5,795 nt of DNA from Burkholderiales bacterium (GCA_025459035.1 JALORJ010000187.1:1-5795); one strand, 5' to 3'; positions 1 through 5,462 are shown, numbered from the stretch's first letter. Translations and numbers: made by a program. Notes: generated by a model not told the origin, from the letters alone.

Positions 1-43
1 CGCAGCCGATACTCGCGGCCTCGCCTTCGCTCCCGCCGCCCGC

Positions 44-562
44 ATGCCCCGCTCGACCCGACCGCCCGCCGCCCCGCGCCGCGCTGCATCCACCGGCGCG
101 TCCGCCCCGATCCACACCGAGCTGCGCCAGCTCGGTCGCACCACGCCGTTGCCGACCTCGCCCGAGACCGCCGAGCTGGAGCGCGTGCCGAATCCGCATC
201 CGGACCTCGCCTATGTCGCGCGCTTCACGGCGCCGGAGTTCACGTCGCTGTGCCCGATGACCGGCCAGCCGGACTTCGCGCATCTCGTCATCGACATCGT
301 GCCGGCGAAGTGGCTGGTCGAGAGCAAGTCGCTGAAGCTCTATCTCGGCGCGTTCCGCAACCACGGTGCGTTCCACGAGGACTGCACGCTGTCGATCGCG
401 AAGCGGCTGCGCACGCTGCTCGCGCCGAAGTGGCTGCGCATCGCCGGCTACTGGTATCCGCGCGGCGGCATCCCGATCGACGTGTTCTGGCACAGCGGTC
501 GCCCGCCGGCCGGTGTGTGGGTGCCCGATCCCGGCGTCGCGCCGTATCGCGGCCGCGGCTGA
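44..562 (+). CDS. queF: QueF, NADPH-dependent 7-cyano-7-deazaguanine (preQ0) reductase, short form
   Basis: This cytoplasmic enzyme reduces the nitrile of preQ0 to the amine of preQ1 with NADPH, a late step in making queuosine for tRNA wobble positions. The 172-residue protein is a single-domain short QueF (tunnelling fold). The signature FTSLCPMTGQPDF at about 66-78 holds the nucleophilic Cys70, which forms the thioimide with preQ0, and the general acid Asp77. ESKSLK at 93-98 is the family NADPH/QueF motif, and FHED at 110-113 supplies Glu112 for substrate binding. The C-terminus WYPRGGIPIDVFW is also typical. The first 25 or so residues are rich in Arg, Pro and Ala and not conserved in the family. 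No Shine-Dalgarno is visible before the ATG at 44, but no other ATG lies upstream of the catalytic motif, so this start is kept with some doubt. No other queuosine gene is visible in the window. Confidence 0.95.
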   Translation: MPRSTRPPAAPRRAASTGASAPIHTELRQLGRTTPLPTSPETAELERVPNPHPDLAYVARFTAPEFTSLCPMTGQPDFAHLVIDIVPAKWLVESKSLKLYLGAFRNHGAFHEDCTLSIAKRLRTLLAPKWLRIAGYWYPRGGIPIDVFWHSGRPPAGVWVPDPGVAPYRGRG

Positions 563-599
563 TCCGGCACCGGCGGGCGTATCCGCGTGGCGCGCGCGG

Positions 600-629
600 T
601 TGTCGATCGCGTCGCCCTGCGGCTATCCT
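600..629 (+). promoter_or_regulatory. sigma70-like promoter candidate for the mdtJI leader
   Basis: TTGTCG at 600-605 (-35-like) is followed after 18 bases by TATCCT at 624-629 (-10-like), the nearest match to a promoter between queF and mdtJ. Initiation would fall near 636, giving mdtJ an unusually long untranslated leader of about 340 bases. The -10 keeps the important T1, A2 and T6. The site is inferred from pattern alone. Confidence 0.4.
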
Positions 630-660
630 CGGGACGTTCGATGAGCAAGCCTGCTCGAGC

Positions 661-798
661 ATGACCCGTCGCCACCCGCGCCGGGCGCAACTACAAGGCC
701 CAGACATCATGCTTTTCACCGCTGCCCTGCTGCGTTTCACCCCCGTCCTGCCGCCGGCCCTCTGGGCCGACGAACGCACCTTCGCCGCCGGGCGTTAG
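661..798 (+). CDS. possible small leader ORF upstream of mdtJ (45 codons, or 29 from an internal ATG)
   Basis: An ATG at 661 opens a 45-codon frame ending in TAG at 796-798. An internal ATG at 709 gives 29 residues and has an AAGG at 695-698, 10 bases upstream, as a possible ribosome binding site. The first section is arginine-rich (Arg at residues 3, 4, 7 and 8). The second is hydrophobic and then proline-rich (FTPVLPPALW), and the peptide ends in Arg. A 6 bp GC hairpin at 755-769 lies inside the frame. The layout of small arginine- and proline-bearing frame, hairpins, then transporter genes resembles attenuation leaders in general, but I do not recognise the peptide. In DNA this GC-rich a 45-codon open frame can arise by chance, so this is a low-confidence call. 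Confidence 0.25.
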   Translation: MTRRHPRRAQLQGPDIMLFTAALLRFTPVLPPALWADERTFAAGR

Positions 799-904
799 GT
801 CGCACCCTCGCCTGCCGGGTCGGGCCGTCCGCATCGCGCGCCTGCGCGTCGCCGACACACCGCCCGACCACGCCCCCGACGTCTTCCGTGCTCGACCCCG
901 GCAC

Positions 905-923
905 GCGCGCGCCTGTCGCGCGC
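905..923 (+). promoter_or_regulatory. 7 bp GC hairpin in the mdtJ leader
   Basis: GCGCGCG at 905-911 and CGCGCGC at 917-923 pair perfectly around the loop CCTGT. The hairpin lies 54 bases upstream of the mdtJ start and ahead of its Shine-Dalgarno at 967-970. It has no following T-run, so it is not a textbook intrinsic terminator. It could influence expression of mdtJI, but nothing beyond the pairing supports this. Confidence 0.3.
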
Positions 924-977
924 TGTCGGCCGGGCGAATGCGGCCGTGCGTCGCCGTCCATCCTGCGAGGTGCTGCC

Positions 978-1349
978 ATGTTCCACTGGCTCATGCTGTT
1001 CGTCGCCATCGTCGCCGAGGTTCTCGGCACGACGGCGCTGCGCTGGTCGCCCGACCACGCGCCGGTCGTCGGTCACGTCGTCGTGGCCGTGCTGATCGTC
1101 ACGTCGTACACGTGCCTGTCGATCGCGATGCGTCGCGTCGCGATGGGTGTGGCCTACGCGATCTGGGAAGGCGTCGGGCTCGTGTTGCTCGCGGGCCTGT
1201 CGTGGGCACTGTTCGACGAAGCCGTCACACCGGGGCAGGCGATCGCCTTCGCGACCATCCTGGCGGGCGTGTGGTTGCTGAAGACCGCCCCGGCCGCCCC
1301 GGCGTCGCACGCCGGGGCACCGACCGTCACCGCCGCGGCGGCGGCCTGA
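978..1349 (+). CDS. mdtJ: MdtJ-type small multidrug resistance (SMR) subunit, spermidine exporter
   Basis: This four-helix inner-membrane protein of 123 residues is one half of the MdtJI pair, which exports spermidine in E. coli. It matches MdtJ through the membrane-embedded Glu14 (AIVAEVLGT), the SYTCLSIAMRRVAMGVAYAIWEGVG stretch across 43-67 (second and third helices), and LFDE at 78-81. Of the six E. coli MdtJ residues I recall as important for excretion, five have counterparts (Trp4, Glu14, Tyr44, Tyr60, Glu81) and one differs (Tyr to His3). The C-terminus from about residue 103 is an Ala/Pro-rich tail after the last helix, of no evident function. The ATG at 978 is chosen over in-frame upstream codons because GAGG at 967-970 sits 7 bases before it and the protein then begins directly with helix 1. 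It is followed 16 bases later by mdtI, so the two form one operon. Confidence 0.9.
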   Translation: MFHWLMLFVAIVAEVLGTTALRWSPDHAPVVGHVVVAVLIVTSYTCLSIAMRRVAMGVAYAIWEGVGLVLLAGLSWALFDEAVTPGQAIAFATILAGVWLLKTAPAAPASHAGAPTVTAAAAA

Positions 1350-1365
1350 CGATGGAGCGCGGACC

Positions 1366-1698
1366 ATGTTCTCCACCGTCACCTGGGTCCACGTCGCGTG
1401 GCTCGCCGCCGCCATCGGCTTCGAACTCGCGGCGCAGGTCCTGATCAAGCTGTCCGACGGCTTCCGCCGTCGTGCCGTCGGCGTCGGCGGGCTGCTGCTG
1501 ATCGCCGCCGCGTTCGCGTGCCTCGGGCGCGCGACCACGGCGATCCCGCTCACGGTCGCATACGCGATCTGGGGCGGGACCGGGCTCGCGATCGCGGTGC
1601 TTGCGGGCCGCGTACTGTTCGGCCAGCGCCTGCCCGCGTCGGCGTGGGCCGGGCTCGTGCTGGTCGCGGTCGGCATCACGCTGTTCCGGTTCGTCTGA
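1366..1698 (+). CDS. mdtI: MdtI-type SMR subunit, partner of MdtJ
   Basis: This 110-residue, four-helix inner-membrane protein is the second subunit of the MdtJI heteromer. Strong MdtI landmarks are WVHVAWLA at 7-14, the membrane Glu20, LIKLSDGFRR at 26-35, VAYAIWGGTG at 64-73 and LFGQRL at 84-89. Length is normal for the family. GGAG at 1354-1357 lies 8 bases before the ATG, and the gene starts 16 bases after the mdtJ stop, so co-translation in equal amounts is likely, as expected for subunits that work together. Compared with E. coli MdtI, Glu20 and Trp69 (E. coli Glu19 and Trp68) are kept. The positions of Glu5, Asp60 and Trp81, also reported as needed for excretion, appear here as Thr6, Pro61 and Arg82. 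The polyamine substrate is therefore inferred from family membership and is not certain. Confidence 0.92.
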   Translation: MFSTVTWVHVAWLAAAIGFELAAQVLIKLSDGFRRRAVGVGGLLLIAAAFACLGRATTAIPLTVAYAIWGGTGLAIAVLAGRVLFGQRLPASAWAGLVLVAVGITLFRFV

Positions 1699-1766
1699 CC
1701 CCGCGCGGTCGCGCGTCGATCGGGTGCGGGCCGCCTCTGGCCGGCGCCTTGCTCCGTCGAAGCTCA

Positions 1767-1778
1767 GCCCGCGCGGGC
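1767..1778. repeat. 12-base perfect palindrome upstream of the DUF62 gene
   Basis: GCCCGCGCGGGC is self-complementary over 12 bases, in the 114-base gap between mdtI and the DUF62 gene. The gap shows no convincing -35/-10 pair, so the downstream gene may be read from the mdtJI transcript. The palindrome could be a protein-binding site, a weak hairpin or chance in GC-rich sequence. Confidence 0.2.
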
Positions 1779-1812
1779 GACGCCGTCCGCGCCCCACCAC
1801 GGAGCCTTCCCC

Positions 1813-2541
1813 TTGGCCATCCTGCTGTTCACCGACTACGGCGCGTCCGACCTCTACGTCGGCCAGATCGAGACCATGATCGACCGCTACGCGCCCGGCG
1901 TGCGGGTGATCTCGCTGCTGAACGAACTGCCGTGCTACCAGGTGCGCTGCGCGGCGCACCTGCTGGCGGCGATGGCGCGGACCGCACCGCGCGGCCACAC
2001 CTTCCTGACGGTGGTGCAACCCGGCGGCGGGGCGCGCACCGAAGGGCTGGTGGTCCGCGTCGACGGACGCACCTTCGTGGGGCCCGACAACGGGTTGCTG
2101 TCCGTCCTGTGGGCACGCGGCAACGTGCGTACCGCCTGGCGCATCACGACGCACGCGCCGCTCGCGTCGGACTCCTTCCACGGCCGCGACATCTTCGCGC
2201 CGATGGCGGCAGCGGTCGCGACCGGTGACTTCCCCAACGAAACCGTGACGCCGATCCCGGCCCCCGCGGAGCTGCTGTCGCCCGACGATCTGGCCGAGGT
2301 GATCTACATCGACCACTTCGGCAATGCCTTCACCGGATTGCGTGGCGCCGACCTCGCCCCCGACCGCGTGCTGAGCATCGGTGGTCAGGGGGTGCAGCAC
2401 GCGCGCGCACTGCACGAGGCGCCGCCCGGGCAGCCGGTCTGGTACGTCAACAGCATCGGTCTGGTCGAGATCGCGGTACCGGGCGCAAGCGCGGCGGCGG
2501 ACCTCGGTCTGAGCGTCGGGCAGTCGATGACCTGGGCCTGA
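1813..2541 (+). CDS. SAM hydroxide adenosyltransferase/halogenase-superfamily protein (DUF62)
   Basis: Family members split S-adenosylmethionine, usually into adenosine and methionine using water. Related fluorinase and chlorinase enzymes use a halide instead. The 242-residue protein has the N-terminal LFTDYGASDLYVGQ (5-18, with Asp8), VGPDNGLLS at 89-97, SFHGRDIFAP at 121-130 with His123, and a smaller C-terminal domain beginning near VIYIDHFGN (163-171). Archaeal hydrolases use an Asp-Arg-His set, with the Asp in a VxDPGVG loop. Here that loop reads VVQPGGGAR (67-75): the Asp is Gln69, Arg75 may fill the Arg role after a one-residue shift, and His123 is kept. The start is TTG, placed by GGAG at 1801-1804, 8 bases upstream, and by the family's usual N-terminus. 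No in-frame ATG precedes it nearby. It follows mdtI by 114 bases on the same strand. The cytoplasmic location is inferred from the lack of a signal peptide. Confidence 0.92.
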   Translation: MAILLFTDYGASDLYVGQIETMIDRYAPGVRVISLLNELPCYQVRCAAHLLAAMARTAPRGHTFLTVVQPGGGARTEGLVVRVDGRTFVGPDNGLLSVLWARGNVRTAWRITTHAPLASDSFHGRDIFAPMAAAVATGDFPNETVTPIPAPAELLSPDDLAEVIYIDHFGNAFTGLRGADLAPDRVLSIGGQGVQHARALHEAPPGQPVWYVNSIGLVEIAVPGASAAADLGLSVGQSMTWA

Positions 2542-2550
2542 TACCCGGTC

Positions 2551-2581
2551 GCGGTGGCGTCGGGTCGCGGCCCGACACCGC
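2551..2581. terminator. hairpin between convergent genes, possible bidirectional terminator
   Basis: GTCGGG at 2559-2564 pairs with CCCGAC at 2571-2576 around a 6-base loop. GCGGT at 2551-2555 extends the stem with ACCGC at 2577-2581 across a 3-base bulge. It begins 10 bases after the DUF62 stop, in the short gap where two transcripts converge. There is no T-run on either side, so termination is inferred from position. Confidence 0.35.
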
Positions 2582-2598
2582 CGCAGTGGCCGCCGTGT

Positions 2599-2616
2599 GA
2601 CGGCTCCACCGCCGTC
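2599..2616 (-). terminator. hairpin just after the peptidase E-like gene, possible terminator
   Basis: GACGGC at 2599-2604 and GCCGTC at 2611-2616 form a perfect 6 bp stem with loop TCCACC. On the minus strand it starts 2 bases beyond the TGA stop at 2619-2621. No T-run follows. Confidence 0.3.
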
Positions 2617-2618
2617 GA

Positions 2619-3326
2619 TCAGTCGAGATCGCGCGGCGTGATCGGTGTCTCGCTGGCCGTGCCGTCGGCTGCGCGCTCGACGCGCCACGCCATCGCCTTC
2701 GGCTTGCTTCGTACCGCTTCGTGGAACTGCCCGTCGACGTAGTGCAGCCCGCAGCCGTCGTCGGCCGCATGACCCGGCGGCACTTCCCCGGACGCGACCA
2801 TGCGCTGGTAGGTCGGGCGCCGGTCGGCCTCGCTGTCGTAGTGCGGGCAGTTGCTGCCGGCGACGACGCCGAGACAGTCGAGCGCGGTCAGCGGGCCGGC
2901 GATCGAGTCGGTGATGCCGCGCTCGAACCAGCAGATCGATCCCGCGCTGGACCCGCCGACCGGAATGCCGCGCGCATAGGCGTCGCGCAGCACGGTGTCG
3001 AGTCCCCAGTCGCGCCACACCGCGAGCATCGAGCGCGTGTTGCCACCGCCGACGGCGATCGCGTCGAAGTCGGCGACGAAGCCCGGCAGGTCCTGTGGCG
3101 TGCGCCGGAACAGCGGCAGCACTTCCGGTCGTGCGCCCAGGCGGCCGAAGGCCTGCCAGAAGCGCAGCGTGTAGGCCTCGTGGTCACCGCTGGCGGTAGG
3201 GATGAACAGCACGCGGGGCGCCGCCAGCCGGGTGAGCGACACGAAGAACCGCTCGAGCTTCAGGTTCTGGTCGGGGTCGGCGAGAAACGCGCCGCCCATC
3301 GCGAGGAGGTGGCGGGTGACAGGCAT
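2619..3326 (-). CDS. peptidase E-like serine peptidase, family S51 (YgaJ/PepE type)
   Basis: This 235-residue protein of the class I glutamine-amidotransferase-like fold belongs to peptidase family S51, whose characterised members cleave Asp-containing dipeptides (PepE) or act as related peptidases. Evidence is the N-terminal LLAMGGAF, FIPTASGD at 41-48, AVGGGNTRSML at 91-101, the nucleophile elbow GGSSAGSICWF at 124-134 with Ser127, and SNCPHYDSE at 158-166 with the likely catalytic His162. HAADDGCGLHYV at 186-197 is typical of the YgaJ/Listeria-type branch, which it resembles more than enterobacterial PepE, so Asp-dipeptidase activity is not assured. Length is normal for the family. There is no signal peptide, so it is probably cytoplasmic. 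AGGA (plus-strand TCCT at 3332-3335) lies 5 bases before the ATG. The 117-base gap upstream contains a lone -10-like TAGACT (plus 3404-3409) without a good -35, so it may have its own promoter or continue the acpH transcript. Confidence 0.9.
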   Translation of the reverse strand: MPVTRHLLAMGGAFLADPDQNLKLERFFVSLTRLAAPRVLFIPTASGDHEAYTLRFWQAFGRLGARPEVLPLFRRTPQDLPGFVADFDAIAVGGGNTRSMLAVWRDWGLDTVLRDAYARGIPVGGSSAGSICWFERGITDSIAGPLTALDCLGVVAGSNCPHYDSEADRRPTYQRMVASGEVPPGHAADDGCGLHYVDGQFHEAVRSKPKAMAWRVERAADGTASETPITPRDLD

Positions 3327-3425
3327 GGCGGTCCTGCGACGAGGGGGGAGGGACGCGCAGAACTGCGGACGGCAGGGACGCAGCGCGATCGCGGCGAGGC
3401 CGGAGTCTAAGCGCGCTGTCCGCGT

Positions 3426-3438
3426 CCGGCGCTGCCGG
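3426..3438 (-). terminator. small hairpin after acpH
   Basis: CCGGC and GCCGG arms (5 bp) enclose a 3-base loop, starting 5 bases past the acpH stop. It is a possible weak terminator of the amidohydrolase-acpH transcript, without a T-run. A -10-like TAGACT for the next gene lies just beyond it. Confidence 0.22.
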
Positions 3439-3443
3439 GTCGA

Positions 3444-4043
3444 TCAGGGACCGCAGCGACCGAGATGCGGTGCCTGCGCGGACAACGCCGGCCAGAACTG
3501 CGCGAAGTGGACGTCGAGCACGGCGGCGAGGGTCTGCGCCTGCGCGTACGCCGCGCGCAGACCGCGCGGGTCGGCGAGCCGACCGGCCATGCGCTCGACC
3601 GCGACGCGCAGTCCGTCGGGGGTCGCGGCGGCGGCCATCCAGTCGTCGCGGATCAGGTGCGGGCGCATGCGCACGAACCGCTCCGGCAGATCGGGCAGCG
3701 CGGTGTCGGCCAGCGCGGCGTTCACCTGCGCGGTGAACTGCGGCAGGGGCACCGCGGCGGGCTGCCACCGCGCCCAGTCGCGCGCGAGGCAGTGGTCGAA
3801 CCACAGGTCCAGCAGCACGCCGGACCAGCGCCGCGCGCCGGGACCGAAGCGCGCGCGAGCGGCACGCACTTCGGGATGCGCATCGGTGAAGGTATCGATC
3901 GCGCGGTGCTGGCGGATGGCGTCGATCACCGGCGCCGGCCAGCCGTGCGCGTCGGGGGCGCCCTTGACGAAGTCGCCGAGCACCGCGCCGGTCCAGCCGT
4001 GCGGACCGGGCGGCGCAAGCACGACATGCGCGAGCCAGTTCAT
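3444..4043 (-). CDS. acpH: acyl carrier protein phosphodiesterase (AcpH)
   Basis: AcpH removes the 4'-phosphopantetheine group from holo-ACP, giving apo-ACP and so allowing prosthetic-group turnover in fatty-acid synthesis. The 199-residue protein aligns along its length with E. coli AcpH, of similar size: MNWLAHVVLA at the start, VLGDFVKG at 21-28 with the metal-linked Asp24, HRAIDTFTDAHPEVR at 46-60, and LLDLWFDHCLARDW at 77-90 with Asp79, Asp83 and His84. These fit the HD-phosphatase-like metal site of the family. It is probably a cytoplasmic enzyme. It starts 24 bases after the amidohydrolase stop on the same strand, so they are likely co-transcribed, although no functional link is obvious. 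The gap contains no clear Shine-Dalgarno and is mostly occupied by a 7 bp GC hairpin ending right at the ATG, suggesting that translation depends on ribosomes finishing the upstream gene. Confidence 0.92.
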   Translation of the reverse strand: MNWLAHVVLAPPGPHGWTGAVLGDFVKGAPDAHGWPAPVIDAIRQHRAIDTFTDAHPEVRAARARFGPGARRWSGVLLDLWFDHCLARDWARWQPAAVPLPQFTAQVNAALADTALPDLPERFVRMRPHLIRDDWMAAAATPDGLRVAVERMAGRLADPRGLRAAYAQAQTLAAVLDVHFAQFWPALSAQAPHLGRCGP

Positions 4044-4062
4044 GCGGCCGCCCGGCGGCCGC
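4044..4062 (-). promoter_or_regulatory. GC hairpin directly abutting the acpH start codon
   Basis: Arms GCGGCCG and CGGCCGC (7 bp, all G-C) enclose the loop CCGGG on the minus strand. The 3' arm ends on the base immediately before the acpH ATG, and the 5' arm begins 5 bases after the amidohydrolase stop. The structure would cover the region where a ribosome binding site belongs, and could be melted by a ribosome terminating on the upstream gene. Confidence 0.4.
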
Positions 4063-4067
4063 GGACC

Positions 4068-5390
4068 CTACTTCGCGGCGGCCGCCTCGAGCCAGTCGGC
4101 CGAGGTCTGCAGCATCGTGCGCAGCGCGAGCGGCAGGCCGGCCTCGTCGACCTGGAAGCGCGGCGAGTGGTTGAACGCGACCTTCGACGGATCGGTCCCC
4201 GGCGTCGTGACGCCGATGAACCAGAAGATGCCCGGGACCTTGAGCTGGTAGTACGAGAAGTCCTCGGCGCCGGTGAGCTTGCGGCCGAGGATCACGTTGG
4301 CGTCGCCCGCCACGCGCTTCAGCGTCGGCAGCATCTGCTCCATCAGCGGCGGGTCGTTGACGGTGACGCCGTAGAGCGGCTCGATCACCACCTCGGCGGT
4401 CGCGCCGTGCGCCTCGGCGACGTTCTCGGCGATGCGGCGGATGCGCATGAAGATGTCCTCGCGCATCTTGTCGTCGAACGCGCGCACGGTCCCGACCAGG
4501 TCGACCGTGTCCGGAATGATGTTGAAGCGCACCCCCCCGTGGATCGAGCCGATCGACACGATCCCGGGCTCCTTCGTGATGTCGACCTGGCGCGCGATGA
4601 TCGACTGCAGCGCGGTCACGATCTGCGCCGACACGACGACGGGGTCGACCCCGCCCCACGGCGCGGCGCCGTGCGTCTGGCGGCCCCTGACCTTGATGCG
4701 CAGGATGTCCGAGCTGGCCATCGCCGGCCCGGGCCGGTAGGCGAGCTGTCCGACCGGCAGCCCGGCGAAGACGTGCAGGCCGAAGATCGCGTCGGCCTTC
4801 GGGTTGTCGAGGGCGCCTTCCTCGATCATCAGCTTCGCGCCGCCCGGCTCGCCGGCCGGCGGGCCTTCCTCGGCCGGCTGGAAGATGAACTTGACGGCCC
4901 CGGGCAGCTGCGCCCGCACGCTCGCGAGTGCCTCGGCGGCGGCCATCAGCACCGCGACGTGCGCATCGTGGCCGCAGGCGTGCATGACGCCGACTTCCTT
5001 GTCCTCGTAGATGCCCTTCGCCTTCGACGCGAACGGCAGGTCGACCTCCTCGGTCACCGGCAGCGCGTCCATGTCGGCGCGCAGCGCGAGCACCTTGCCC
5101 GGCTTGCCGCCCTTCAGCACGGCCACCACGCCGGTCTTGCCGACGTTGCGGCGCACTTCCATGCCGAGGCGCTCGAGATGCGCCGCGACCAGCGCCGAGG
5201 TGCGGAACTCGCGATTGCCGAGTTCCGGATTCGCGTGGATGTCGCGCCGCCAGTCGATCAGCTTCGGCTGCAGGCGCACCGCTGCCGCGTCGAGCGCGGC
5301 CTGCAGGGTTTCGGCGCGCACGCCGGGCGCGGCTGCACCGACGGCGGCAACGAAGGCGACGACGACAGCGGGGCGAAGCAGGCGGGACAT
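4068..5390 (-). CDS. secreted M20D-family amidohydrolase (hippurate/N-acyl-amino-acid hydrolase type)
   Basis: Members of this zinc metallohydrolase family split the amide bond of N-acyl amino acids or related compounds; the substrate here cannot be read from sequence. The 440-residue protein begins with a signal peptide: Arg at 3 and 6, a hydrophobic core at about 8-21, and a likely cleavage after VRA at 24-26. It is therefore probably periplasmic. Metal and catalytic motifs follow: LALRADMDALP at 101-111, MHACGHDAH at 136-144 (Cys139, His141), QPAEEGP at 171-177 (Glu174, Glu175), GLHVF at 204-208 (His206), the dimerisation-domain region QTHGAAPWGGVDP, then TGAEDFSYY and a final ligand His408 in FNHSPRF. 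Length suits M20D plus a leader. The ATG at 5390 is chosen because it opens the signal peptide and has GGAG 5 bases upstream; the frame stays open further upstream but without homologous sequence. It shares a strand with acpH, 24 bases downstream. The stop is TAG. Confidence 0.93.
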   Translation of the reverse strand: MSRLLRPAVVVAFVAAVGAAAPGVRAETLQAALDAAAVRLQPKLIDWRRDIHANPELGNREFRTSALVAAHLERLGMEVRRNVGKTGVVAVLKGGKPGKVLALRADMDALPVTEEVDLPFASKAKGIYEDKEVGVMHACGHDAHVAVLMAAAEALASVRAQLPGAVKFIFQPAEEGPPAGEPGGAKLMIEEGALDNPKADAIFGLHVFAGLPVGQLAYRPGPAMASSDILRIKVRGRQTHGAAPWGGVDPVVVSAQIVTALQSIIARQVDITKEPGIVSIGSIHGGVRFNIIPDTVDLVGTVRAFDDKMREDIFMRIRRIAENVAEAHGATAEVVIEPLYGVTVNDPPLMEQMLPTLKRVAGDANVILGRKLTGAEDFSYYQLKVPGIFWFIGVTTPGTDPSKVAFNHSPRFQVDEAGLPLALRTMLQTSADWLEAAAAK

Positions 5391-5432
5391 GGAGGCTCCG
5401 GAGGGTCGGGTGCGACGCAGTGTCGTCGGTCG

Positions 5433-5462
5433 AGTGTCGGCGCCCGCGTGCACGAGCGTCAA
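5433..5462 (-). promoter_or_regulatory. sigma70-like promoter candidate for the amidohydrolase-acpH unit
   Basis: On the minus strand TTGACG (plus 5457-5462) matches the -35 consensus at five of six bases and is followed after 18 bases by GACACT (plus 5433-5438), a weak -10 keeping A2, A4 and T6. Initiation would fall near 5426, giving a leader of about 36 bases. The -35 overlaps the TGA stop of the preceding SulP-like gene. Confidence 0.4.

Larger units (their letters stand above)
563..977 (+). other. long gene-poor leader between queF and mdtJ
   Basis: This 415-base stretch has no recognisable protein gene on either strand. It holds a sigma70-like promoter candidate (600-629), overlapping small reading frames (641-664 and 661-798), and a run of GC hairpins: 643-656 (5 bp, loop AGCC), 755-769 (6 bp, loop TCT), 818-869 (8 bp outer stem GGTCGGGC/GCCCGACC with a 5 bp hairpin nested at 835-848), and 905-923 (7 bp, loop CCTGT). 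It ends with the mdtJ ribosome binding site. I do not recognise a known riboswitch: the ykkC/guanidine signatures often found before SMR genes are not apparent. Chance hairpins are frequent in DNA this GC-rich, so a regulatory role is an inference. Confidence 0.5.

Noticed and set aside
620..700. Guanidine (ykkC or mini-ykkC) riboswitch before the SMR genes
   Set aside because: GGGACG at 631-636 briefly suggested a mini-ykkC loop, but there is no matching CCC arm close by and no second tandem hairpin. The proteins are of the MdtJ/MdtI type rather than the guanidine exporter type.
888..977. Upstream extension of mdtJ to an in-frame ATG at 888
   Set aside because: The extra 30 residues are polar and unlike any SMR N-terminus, while the ATG at 978 has GAGG at the right distance and begins at helix 1.
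1327..3018. A 563-codon minus-strand open frame opposite mdtI, the DUF62 gene and part of the peptidase gene
   Set aside because: It has an Arg/Gly/Asp-rich composition without domains and overlaps well-identified genes on both strands, so it is a shadow of GC-rich coding sequence.
3202..4251. A 349-codon plus-strand open frame opposite acpH
   Set aside because: It is antisense to a clear AcpH homologue, with low-complexity Arg/Ser/Ala composition and no recognisable motif.
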